Positions 1 to 4,463 are shown, numbered from the stretch's first letter. The stretch: 5,317 bases of DNA from Candidatus Methanoperedentaceae archaeon (GCA_014859785.1 JACUTP010000129.1:1-5317); one strand, 5' to 3'. The notes: generated from the letters alone by a model not told the origin. Program-made: numbers and translations.

Positions 1-2
1 AC

Positions 3-29
3 ACAGGGCATCACGCATGATTGCCCTGT
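3..29. repeat. Inverted repeat (hairpin) downstream of the DUF6573-like gene
   Basis: The arms ACAGGGCA (3-10) and TGCCCTGT (22-29) are perfectly complementary. The inner TCA/TGA triplets extend the stem past a one-base bulge, leaving a four-base CGCA loop. It lies 47 bases past the stop of the last gene. There is no long T-run after it inside the window, so a terminator role is not shown. It could equally be an operator or an RNA processing element. An ATG at 18-16 on the minus strand falls inside the loop and could open a further gene beyond the window edge, but no SD precedes it. Bases 30-75 hold no gene I can support. Confidence 0.5.
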
Positions 30-75
30 TGAATCGTATCCCGAAGGGCGCCGGACGGTAGAGATGTTTTGCAAC

Positions 76-483
76 TCAATCTTCGTTTTCCAGCATCAGG
101 GTGATTACTGGTTCCATAGTATCGCCCGGACCGCACACGGCTTTGAGTTTCACGACATGCGTTTTGAAGGACTCGCTGTTTTCCATCAGGAAACTGACGT
201 TGTAGAGCAGTTTTGCGCATCCTTTCGGGACACTGCGCCCAGCAATGGTAAACAGGTACAGGACATCCCACAGCCTCCCCTGTACGGATTGCCCCATTTC
301 TATGAGCTTTTTTGTAGGTTCGATGTAGTTCCACAACGCTTCGGTGACTGCTACAGGGTATTTTATACCCGCCTCTTTCGCAGTTTCTGTCACGTCTACC
401 AGCACACCGTCTCTGAGTGCCTGTTCCCTGGAATATTCGTAGATTGTTTTCCCGAACAACTCCTCTTGTTGATTACCGTTCAT
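76..483 (-). CDS. DUF6573-like protein, 135 aa
   Basis: I recognise the N-terminal block, residues about 8-52: an ELFG opening, a YSREQALRDGVLVDVTETA stretch, then EAGIKYPVAVTEALW. From memory this matches the DUF6573 family of small proteins carried by plasmids and phages. Its biochemical function is unknown to me and no catalytic motif is evident. The C-terminal half, with a VLYLFTIAG segment and a GPGDTMEPVITLMLE ending, looks like a mixed alpha/beta fold. There is no signal peptide or clear membrane span. An in-frame ATG at 522 would add 13 residues, but a perfect AGGAGG five bases before the ATG at 483 fixes the start there, and the longer form would overlap the 45 aa gene upstream. It is the last complete gene of the run. 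Its presence argues for an extrachromosomal or viral context. Confidence 0.8.
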   Translation of the reverse strand: MNGNQQEELFGKTIYEYSREQALRDGVLVDVTETAKEAGIKYPVAVTEALWNYIEPTKKLIEMGQSVQGRLWDVLYLFTIAGRSVPKGCAKLLYNVSFLMENSESFKTHVVKLKAVCGPGDTMEPVITLMLENED

Positions 484-488
484 TTCTT

Positions 489-494
489 CCTCCT
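489..494 (-). promoter_or_regulatory. Ribosome binding site that sets the start at 483
   Basis: AGGAGG is separated by five bases (AAGAA) from the ATG at 483. No comparable site precedes the in-frame ATG at 522, so the shorter protein is the better choice. Confidence 0.85.
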
Positions 495-502
495 GTAACC
501 CT

Positions 503-640
503 TCAATGGTTGTGTTCCTCATCCCATTCTTTCTGTTTTTTTCTCCATTCGGAGTTCATCTGTCGTACTTCGTGGTCTATGGCATCCATTCTGTCCATGC
601 CTTCCCTGGACATTTGTGGTCTTGCAGTTTCTTGAGTCAT
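503..640 (-). CDS. Small charged helical protein, 45 aa
   Basis: This short gene fills the gap between the RPA-associated gene and the DUF6573-like gene. It starts with ATG at 640 (MTQETARPQMSREG) and ends with TGA at 505-503, 19 bases before the next start. GTGAT sits three bases before the ATG, matching the 3' part of the archaeal GGAGGTGAT pairing site. The product is rich in Glu, Lys, Arg, Gln and Met, has no cysteine, and its C-terminal half (HEVRQMNSEWRKKQKEWDEE) should form one amphipathic charged helix. I recognise no family; a small partner or adaptor peptide is only a guess. The hairpin and T-run at 652-686 separate it from the RPA pair, so it is either expressed by readthrough or from an unseen promoter. 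SD quality and fit to the gap are the main support. Confidence 0.65.
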   Translation of the reverse strand: MTQETARPQMSREGMDRMDAIDHEVRQMNSEWRKKQKEWDEEHNH

Positions 641-643
641 TGT

Positions 644-648
644 ATCAC
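644..648 (-). promoter_or_regulatory. Ribosome binding site of the 45 aa gene
   Basis: GTGAT lies three bases before the ATG at 640. The same GTGAT or GGTGAT form precedes the starts at 3902 and 4307 in this window, which supports its use here. Confidence 0.55.
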
Positions 649-651
649 GAC

Positions 652-686
652 CAAAAAAAAAGAAAGTGGTGTTTCAGGCCACCACT
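652..686 (-). terminator. Hairpin plus T-run at the end of the RPA operon
   Basis: On the transcribed strand AGTGGTG and CACCACT form a perfect seven-base-pair stem (686-680 with 671-665) around an eight-base loop. It is followed by TTTC and then nine T residues (661-653). The stem includes the last codons and TGA of the RPA-associated gene. Archaeal termination depends mainly on oligo-T, so the T-run is the stronger part. Because a gene starts only 13 bases beyond it, termination may be partial, lowering expression of the two downstream genes relative to RPA. That last point is inference. Confidence 0.65.
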
Positions 687-1630
687 CTAAGCCGCCCCAT
701 CATCGGTTCATATGCCATACCACTGTTAAACAACGCCTTGACAACAGCCCCTGCTGTTTCTGCTGATGCGATTTTCGATTCTTTTAATTTTTTGTCGAAC
801 TCTTTCGCGCTGACTGTACCGTTTTCTGAACTCATGCAGAGTTCACCAAGGAGTCTGTGTGCCGCAGTAATGTTAATTTCGTCAGTATTCATGCCGGTTT
901 TGGTTTTGCCTGCGGGCTTTTCGGGTACGGCGTCTGCTGCCGGTACGTTTTTAGGCGTTTTGCCTGTCTTCTTTTGCGCCGTTTCTTTTTGCGTTGCAGG
1001 AGCCGGCTCAGGTTTACCTGCATCCTCTTTTCCAGCGCCGTTATCCTCAGAAGATGCTGTGCCTATCCCTGCTGCCACCCATACTATGTTCTTCAATTCA
1101 TCCAGGTCAGTAGCGTAGCAGTCATCAATCACTGCTTTTACTTCAGGCGGGAGTTTCTCAGGTGATGCAACAAGAGTCTTTATCCTGGCAATGGTCTGTC
1201 TGGTTGTTTCTTCCATCCACAATTCCCGCTCGGTTTCAGTTACCTGCGTTATTGATTCAGGGCGGATGCTGACATACACCTGCCCGTCTTCTGGCTGATA
1301 GATGTTCAGTTTACCTGTAACTGCAACAAACATCGGGAGACGTCCGGCAAGCTGCCTCATCACTGCTGAGATTTCGGGCTGGTAGGTTCCTGCCCTTATG
1401 TGTACAGCTCCTGTCGGGTCAACTATCCTGCCGCGGACAAAGTCGTTATCCCCGTCTTCTATTTCTGTTAGCACCCCTACATGGAAGATACGGTTTATCT
1501 TAGCACCTGTCGGGGATACTGCGTAGGCTGGTGCGAACTTGTCGTTTGATGAGCGTTCAAGTTCTTCTGTTGTTTTTGCAATCTCTGCTGCAAACAACCT
1601 GACTGCTGGCTCACGCTTATAATCTGCCAT
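674..1630 (-). CDS. RPA-associated protein (COG3390 type), 318 aa
   Basis: This is the usual partner encoded immediately after archaeal RPA genes; in haloarchaea such RPA/RPA-associated pairs are cotranscribed. It is expected to bind RPA and aid single-stranded-DNA handling in replication and repair. Residues 1-45 carry the family's N-terminal stretch (MADYKREPAVRLFAAEI). Residues about 45-130 read as one OB-fold, with FVRGRIVDPTGAVHIRAGTY followed by beta-rich VAVTGKLNIY and VYVSIRPESI. Residues 131-185 are a helical region. A low-complexity Pro/Ala/Lys/Glu linker covers about 190-246. Residues 250-318 form a compact helical tail ending in MAYEPMMGRLRVVA, resembling a winged helix as in eukaryotic RPA32. 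My impression is that simple family members stop near the linker, so this tail is notable. The ATG directly follows the TAA of RPA. A GGAGG at 1643-1639, encoded in the last RPA codons, lies eight bases before it, so translation is probably coupled. Confidence 0.88.
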   Translation of the reverse strand: MADYKREPAVRLFAAEIAKTTEELERSSNDKFAPAYAVSPTGAKINRIFHVGVLTEIEDGDNDFVRGRIVDPTGAVHIRAGTYQPEISAVMRQLAGRLPMFVAVTGKLNIYQPEDGQVYVSIRPESITQVTETERELWMEETTRQTIARIKTLVASPEKLPPEVKAVIDDCYATDLDELKNIVWVAAGIGTASSEDNGAGKEDAGKPEPAPATQKETAQKKTGKTPKNVPAADAVPEKPAGKTKTGMNTDEINITAAHRLLGELCMSSENGTVSAKEFDKKLKESKIASAETAGAVVKALFNSGMAYEPMMGRLRVVA

Positions 1631-2557
1631 TTAAATCGCCTCCAGTTCTGCTGATATGGCAGCCGAGTCTGCAACCAGTGTCGGTACTTTCGGGGCCATG
1701 GCTTTTACAAGCGTGTATCTTGACATCGGGCTGCCTGTGACTGTGTAGAACCTGCCGAGGGTCATCTCTGTGATTTCAGCTTCTACAACTGAAGCATCCA
1801 TAGCCTCTGTTGCCATCTCTTTTGCTTTGTCAAGGCTGATGCCAGTAAGTGCGCAGGTTTGTTCTGCATCGAGGATGAGTTCCCTGACTTCAATGCCGTT
1901 ATCTATGACAGCTTTTATCCGCAGGTCATACGTTCCATCAACCTTTCCGTGTTCTCCGCAGACACCTTTCTTGAGCTGGCGGTTGCATTCAGGACAGCGT
2001 TTTATTAATCCCGAACCGTTCTGGATACTGACAATGGCGCCAGTGAATTCCTCTTCCTGGGCTTTTACCTCAACTTCTTCTTCAAGCTGGGTTATTGTGG
2101 TGTTCTTGTTGATGTTTAGCTGGCACTTGTCATTGTAGCTTGAGATACTTGCTCCTGTTATCCTGTAGGAAGCCCCTTCCTCAAGCAGTTCTTTTTCAGA
2201 ATTTTCCCAGATGGTGAACTTGATAACACCTGTTGAATCCCCGATTAAACCTGTTTGTGCGATTTTATCTGAGGTCGAATCCCAGAGCTGAACGACTTTT
2301 GCCCTGAGTTCAACACGCATTCCAGGCCGGATTTCCCCTATGGTTACGGGAACAGTCTCCCCGTTCTGGTAAAGGGAGTTCATCTCAATTCCTGCGGCAA
2401 ATGCAAGGCTGCGAAGAACATTGCGTTTGGCTTCAGGTCCTGTTACTTTGAACTCTAAAAGCTGCTGGAATTTTTCGTTTATCTGTTCTGGTGTTACTTC
2501 TACACCTGCGTTTTTTAAGGTGGCTTGGATACTGGCCACATCGTTTGTATTGTTCAT
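1631..2557 (-). CDS. rpa: Replication protein A, two OB-folds with zinc finger, 308 aa
   Basis: This is a single-stranded-DNA-binding protein of the euryarchaeal RPA family (COG1599), similar in layout to the Methanosarcina RPA2/RPA3 and haloarchaeal RPA3 types. An N-terminal helical region (residues 8-60) precedes the first OB-fold (about 72-157, with VTIGEIRPGMRVELRAKVV, then GLIGDSTGVIKFTIWE). A short acidic linker (EEEVEVKAQEEE) leads to a second OB-fold (about 170-290). This holds the zinc finger C188-x2-C191-x8-C200-x2-H203. It should coat ssDNA during replication, repair or recombination of the element or host. The frame stays open upstream to a GTG at 2782, but AGGAGTG nine bases before the ATG at 2557 sets the start, and the added residues do not look like RPA. 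It is directly followed by its partner gene. The long upstream gap suggests that the pair has its own promoter or regulation. Confidence 0.92.
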   Translation of the reverse strand: MNNTNDVASIQATLKNAGVEVTPEQINEKFQQLLEFKVTGPEAKRNVLRSLAFAAGIEMNSLYQNGETVPVTIGEIRPGMRVELRAKVVQLWDSTSDKIAQTGLIGDSTGVIKFTIWENSEKELLEEGASYRITGASISSYNDKCQLNINKNTTITQLEEEVEVKAQEEEFTGAIVSIQNGSGLIKRCPECNRQLKKGVCGEHGKVDGTYDLRIKAVIDNGIEVRELILDAEQTCALTGISLDKAKEMATEAMDASVVEAEITEMTLGRFYTVTGSPMSRYTLVKAMAPKVPTLVADSAAISAELEAI

Positions 2558-2566
2558 GGTTTTATT

Positions 2567-2573
2567 CACTCCT
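2567..2573 (-). promoter_or_regulatory. Ribosome binding site that sets the RPA start at 2557
   Basis: AGGAGTG lies nine bases before the ATG at 2557. It decides against the 75-codon in-frame extension that reaches the GTG at 2782. Confidence 0.8.
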
Positions 2574-2631
2574 TTTTTCAAGGATGTGTACCAGGAGCAT
2601 GCGAAGATACGCTGCGCTATGACTGATACAA

Positions 2632-2658
2632 TTCCCGCGTATGCCGCATGAGCGGGAG
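2632..2658. repeat. Inverted repeat 1 in the RPA leader
   Basis: TCCCGC (2633-2638) and GCGGGA (2652-2657) are complementary arms, extended by a T-G wobble. The 13-base spacer itself contains the small palindrome ATGC-C-GCAT (2641-2649). Its CCGCATGAGCGGG part resembles the CCGCACATGCGGG of repeat 3, about 80 bases away, so the two may be related protein-binding sites or RNA hairpins. Confidence 0.45.
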
Positions 2659-2686
2659 TATTGGCTTTGCAATCCTGCTTTTCTTT

Positions 2687-2701
2687 CAGTTTGCAAAACT
2701 G
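2687..2701. repeat. Inverted repeat 2 in the RPA leader
   Basis: CAGTTT-GCA-AAACTG is a perfect six-base palindrome with a three-base centre. The compact dyad is more like a protein-binding operator than a stable RNA hairpin. It is AT-rich, unlike the two flanking palindromes. Confidence 0.4.
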
Positions 2702-2724
2702 GTCTCTGGTATTTTTGCCATTAC

Positions 2725-2738
2725 CCCGCACATGCGGG
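2725..2738. repeat. Inverted repeat 3 in the RPA leader
   Basis: CCCGCA-CA-TGCGGG is a perfect six-base dyad with a two-base centre. The outer bases TAC...GTA also match once an extra C is bulged out. It shares the CCGCA...GCGGG core with inverted repeat 1. As RNA it could fold as a five-pair stem with an ACAT loop. Confidence 0.45.
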
Positions 2739-2837
2739 TAGTTGATGGGCGGGTACAGGGAGATGTACGAGGGGAGGTCCACAGCGCCTTTCTGTTTGGG
2801 AGGGGGCGTTTAATGTAATGTAGAAGGAGGATCAATC

Positions 2838-3068
2838 TTATATTTGTTTTAGTCCAAGCCAGTGTCGTGCCTGGAAGTCTGTCCAGCCATATTTTTCACG
2901 GAGTTTCACGATTTGGCTGCATCGTGTATGGTAAGTGGCCCTATGCCATTTCCCTGCGCGACTTCCTCCAAGTTCTTTTTTGCAGTACAAACATATCTTA
3001 TGGGTTGGGTGTGTGGATTTCATTGATTTATAGCCCTCAGGAGACGGGCGATACTTGCTTTCACGCAT
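2838..3068 (-). CDS. Small CxxC/HxxC zinc-finger-like protein, 76 aa
   Basis: This is a basic small protein with one predicted zinc site, C26-x2-C29-x17-H47-x2-C50, set in ICLYCKKELGG...YHTRC. The C-terminal helix (REKYGWTDFQARHWLGL) is amphipathic and basic. The layout suggests nucleic-acid or protein binding, but I do not recognise the family. The start is uncertain. I chose the ATG at 3068; a TTG directly before it at 3071 would add one residue. An ATG at 3023, preceded by GAGGG ten bases away, would give 61 aa that keep the whole zinc site. No clear SD precedes 3068. A TATA-like element at 3117-3108 would place transcription start about 18 bases before it. The gene begins 10 bases after the stop of the 43 aa zinc ribbon. 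Confidence 0.72.
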   Translation of the reverse strand: MRESKYRPSPEGYKSMKSTHPTHKICLYCKKELGGSRAGKWHRATYHTRCSQIVKLREKYGWTDFQARHWLGLKQI

Positions 3069-3078
3069 CAATCTGTCG

Positions 3079-3210
3079 TTACCACACCCTTGTTTCGGTT
3101 GGTACCCTTATTATATAGGGGCAGTTTAAACATTCATATTGAAACGAATCACCTTCAGCATGTGGTGCGCCTCGGGACATGCGACTCCCGCATTTAGGGC
3201 ATTTTTTCAT
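3079..3210 (-). CDS. Mini zinc ribbon protein, 43 aa
   Basis: MKKCPKCGSRMSRGAPH opens the protein and YECLNC closes a classic zinc ribbon, C4-x2-C7 paired with C30-x2-C33. Such stand-alone ribbons are common in archaeal viruses and plasmids and usually bind nucleic acid or partner proteins; no exact family is recognised. The frame remains open upstream to an ATG at 3357, which would give a 92 aa reading. That extension overlaps the 56 aa cysteine-pair protein read in another frame, lacks an SD, and has a Lys/Arg-rich composition without domain features. The start at 3210 is one base after the upstream TAA. GGGAG lies 12 bases before it, and translational coupling is likely. Confidence 0.72.
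   Translation of the reverse strand: MKKCPKCGSRMSRGAPHAEGDSFQYECLNCPYIIRVPTETRVW
3108..3117 (-). promoter_or_regulatory. Possible TATA box for the 76 aa gene
   Basis: TATATAATAA on the minus strand is a good match to an archaeal TATA element. With the usual 25-27 base spacing, transcription would begin near 3087, giving a leader of about 18 bases before the ATG at 3068. It lies inside codons for PYIIRV of the 43 aa protein, so the resemblance may be coincidental. Confidence 0.3.
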
Positions 3211-3211
3211 T

Positions 3212-3382
3212 TTACCATTGTTCTCCCATACATGACCCGCACGTCCCATCTCCAAACAACTCTTCTTTTTCCTTTTCACAGTTCTCACAGCATGCCGGGA
3301 TACTTTCATCAGGTGGCCCGTTGCATCCGGGAGGGTAACTCCATCCAAATATTCCATGTATATTTATCACATTTAGATTCAT
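3212..3382 (-). CDS. Small double-CxxC protein, 56 aa
   Basis: The frame starts MNLNVINIHGIFGWSYPPGC and carries C32-x2-C35 and C48-x2-C51 within CCENCEKEKEEL...GTCGSC, a pattern expected to bind one zinc ion. C20 and C31 are extra. I do not recognise the family. Three independent points support it. GGAGG at 3397-3393 lies ten bases before the ATG. The ATG overlaps the TGA of the 124 aa gene as ATGA. Its TAA ends one base before the next gene's ATG. A longer frame on the same strand (92 aa, from 3357) hides it, but that frame has none of these supports over the shared stretch. DNA or RNA binding, or a regulatory adaptor role, is inferred only from the cysteine pattern and size. Confidence 0.78.
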   Translation of the reverse strand: MNLNVINIHGIFGWSYPPGCNGPPDESIPACCENCEKEKEELFGDGTCGSCMGEQW

Positions 3383-3753
3383 ATTGTGCAATCCTCCCCA
3401 TGCGGATAATCAAAGTAATCCTCCCCATCAGTAAGAATATTCAAGACCTGAGTTGCTTGATCTTCTGTGAGTTCTGAAATATCTTTTTTCACATCCACAT
3501 CTAATCCCAATAATTGCACAACCTCATCGATATTATTCCAGTTTCCGATTAACAATGCACATTTTGAAGAGCAAGTATAATTTGCAAGCCCTTCATTAAT
3601 ATCAGTCCTTAAAACATCAAGGTCATGGTAACATTTGTATGGTTTAATAACTGTTCCGCAGTTAGGACAGTGCATACGATAGCGATATACTTTTTTAATA
3701 CTATCGTAAAAAATATCTTTTTCGTTTGTTAATTTTATTAATTCATCTTTCAT
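3379..3753 (-). CDS. Cysteine-pair protein of unknown function, 124 aa
   Basis: The centre holds HCPNCGTVIKPYKCYHD and YTCSSKC, giving C29-x2-C32 and C61-x3-C65 as a likely split zinc site, with C41 and H43 in between. The N-terminus is a short charged helix with a Tyr/Arg-rich strand (KKVYRYRMHC). The C-terminal third (residues 75-124) is acidic and helical, with DISELTEDQATQVLNIL and an Asp/Glu/Tyr tail. I do not recognise the family. A basic zinc part plus an acidic tail would fit a nucleic-acid-linked regulator or adaptor, but this is inference. The start is preceded by GAGAT five bases away. An ATG-AGA-TAA mini-frame lies just upstream in the same frame. The TGA overlaps the next start by four bases. 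Local GC is low (28% and 35% in two 60-base samples). Confidence 0.82.
   Translation of the reverse strand: MKDELIKLTNEKDIFYDSIKKVYRYRMHCPNCGTVIKPYKCYHDLDVLRTDINEGLANYTCSSKCALLIGNWNNIDEVVQLLGLDVDVKKDISELTEDQATQVLNILTDGEDYFDYPHGEDCTI
3393..3397 (-). promoter_or_regulatory. Ribosome binding site of the 56 aa gene
   Basis: GGAGG within the C-terminal codons of the 124 aa gene lies ten bases before the ATG at 3382. It decides for the 56 aa frame over the competing frame from 3357. Confidence 0.75.
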
Positions 3754-3788
3754 AACTTATCTCATGGTTTTATTTTCACCACTGTTTT

Positions 3789-3902
3789 TCAAGTTCTCGT
3801 TCCATCAGGATACTGTTCTCGGATTGTCTTTTCTATTCCCTTACTTGACATAATGAAGGAAACGCTTCCATCATCGATTTCTTTTGTATTGCTTGATTCC
3901 AT
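3789..3902 (-). CDS. Small protein, 37 aa
   Basis: This mini gene begins MESSNTKEIDDGSVSFIMSS and ends with EQYPDGTRT before TGA. GGTGAT at 3912-3907, overlapping the TAG of the preceding gene, lies four bases before the ATG at 3902; that gap and SD quality are the main evidence. There is no cysteine, signal peptide or membrane segment. The first half would give short strands and the KGIEKTIREQYP part a helix. I do not recognise it. It sits in the same one-direction run and is followed by 35 untranslated bases before the 124 aa gene. Confidence 0.6.
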   Translation of the reverse strand: MESSNTKEIDDGSVSFIMSSKGIEKTIREQYPDGTRT

Positions 3903-3906
3903 ACTT

Positions 3907-3912
3907 ATCACC
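3907..3912 (-). promoter_or_regulatory. Ribosome binding site of the 37 aa gene
   Basis: GGTGAT lies four bases before the ATG at 3902 and shares its first G with the TAG stop of the 131 aa gene. That points to coupled translation. Confidence 0.6.
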
Positions 3913-4307
3913 TACAATATTAGTGGGGAATCTATCCCCAGTTCTTCCAATCTTATTTTTGCAGCACGCACAATTTCCTCGTTGTGCCTCGGAAATGTAT
4001 TTGACCAAACCTTAGCCGGATTAGCCAATTCGTTCAGGGCATGATCATATTTTCCCGTTAAAATCGCAAGGAGGTGTTTTTGATGCACCCCTTCGTCATA
4101 TTCAGAGATATCGTGTTCAAGACGTTTTTCCTGAGAATCTGCCATAACGGCATGATGCCCTCCAGCCCCTCGTTGTTTTGCAATTTGATGTGTTGCATTT
4201 CGCCGCGCCGTTGGCCCGACATGCACTGAATACATTTGAGCCAACTCATCACGGAGTTTTCTATATTCTGTTTCTCGGTTTTTGGGTTCAATATCAAAAA
4301 TTGACAT
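3912..4307 (-). CDS. His-rich protein of unknown function, 131 aa
   Basis: This is a soluble, mostly helical protein with nine histidines and no cysteine, in contrast to most of its neighbours. Features are an N-terminal charged helix (EYRKLRDELAQMYSVHVGPT), a basic Gly/His patch at 45-53 (KQRGAGGHH), a helical middle (EYDEGVHQKHLLAILTGKYD, about 69-88), and a C-terminal helix (NEEIVRAAKIRLEEL). I do not recognise the family. The HQKH and HH patches could bind metal or nucleic acid, but no known catalytic motif is evident. GTGAT at 4317-4313 lies five bases before the ATG at 4307 and overlaps the TGA of the 49 aa gene, so the two are probably translated together. An alternative same-strand frame (79 aa) inside it lacks support. 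Confidence 0.8.
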   Translation of the reverse strand: MSIFDIEPKNRETEYRKLRDELAQMYSVHVGPTARRNATHQIAKQRGAGGHHAVMADSQEKRLEHDISEYDEGVHQKHLLAILTGKYDHALNELANPAKVWSNTFPRHNEEIVRAAKIRLEELGIDSPLIL

Positions 4308-4313
4308 TATTAA

Positions 4314-4463
4314 TCACTCATCCTGTCGTAGGGAAAATTTACCGCTTGGTCTATCTTCATCGAACCCAACAAACTCGTCTCTGCAATTATTGCATACCCA
4401 TACATCTTTTTCGTTATATTCGATTCCAACTTCAGCCAGGTCTATTTTAGATTTTACGCTCAT
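4314..4463 (-). CDS. Small CxxC protein, 49 aa
   Basis: The protein begins MSVKSKIDLAEVGIEYNEKD and carries one Cys pair, C24-x2-C27, in VWVCNNCRDEFVGFDEDRP. With a single pair it may bind zinc as a dimer or with other ligands, or be a half zinc ribbon similar to the C-terminal motif of the neighbouring 282 aa protein. I do not recognise the family. Start evidence is strong: AAGGAGG at 4477-4471, formed by the last codons of the 282 aa gene, lies seven bases before the ATG, which itself follows that gene's TAA by two bases. It ends in TGA six bases before the ATG of the 131 aa gene. Confidence 0.78.
   Translation of the reverse strand: MSVKSKIDLAEVGIEYNEKDVWVCNNCRDEFVGFDEDRPSGKFSLRQDE

Larger units (their letters stand above)
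2558..2837 (-). promoter_or_regulatory. Probable RPA leader/promoter region, no confident gene
   Basis: These 280 bases between the 76 aa gene and RPA are by far the longest gap in the window. I found no ORF with a ribosome site, although one frame stays open into RPA. The region carries three short palindromes, listed separately, and GC-rich patches. No convincing archaeal TATA box with a purine-rich BRE is visible; the A-rich GCAAAAATACC (2720-2710) is a weak candidate at best. Before the palindromes, the C-rich CGCCCCCTCCC (about 2812-2802) may simply be composition. The likely use is promoter and operator sites or an RNA leader for RPA, by position rather than by a recognised motif. Confidence 0.45.

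Noticed and set aside
1..18. Start of a further gene at the ATG at 18-16
   Set aside because: Only six codons are visible, there is no SD, and it lies in the loop of a hairpin.
1..75. tRNA gene suggested by a GTTGAATC T-loop-like stretch
   Set aside because: The flanking bases do not pair as a T-stem, and no anticodon or acceptor stem can be built.
11..334. 107-codon minus-strand frame under the DUF6573-like gene
   Set aside because: It overlaps a recognisable family in another frame, has no SD, and its composition is typical of a shadow frame.
484..522. Longer start of the DUF6573-like protein at 522
   Set aside because: AGGAGG sits five bases before 483, and the extension would overlap the 45 aa gene.
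666..1118. Plus-strand frame of 150 codons (also those at 64-498 and 1770-2138)
   Set aside because: They lie antisense to well supported genes, have no ribosome sites, and show repetitive composition typical of antisense frames.
2558..2782. 75-codon in-frame extension of RPA from GTG at 2782
   Set aside because: The residues do not resemble RPA, and a proper SD immediately precedes the ATG at 2557. Open frame alone is weak evidence.
3211..3357. N-terminal extension of the 43 aa zinc ribbon to a 92 aa protein
   Set aside because: It has no SD, low-complexity basic sequence and no domain. It overlaps a better supported 56 aa gene in another frame that has SD, stop-start overlap and two CxxC pairs.
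4058..4297. 79-codon minus-strand frame inside the 131 aa gene
   Set aside because: It is fully contained in a gene with an SD and coupled ends, and has no own start signal.
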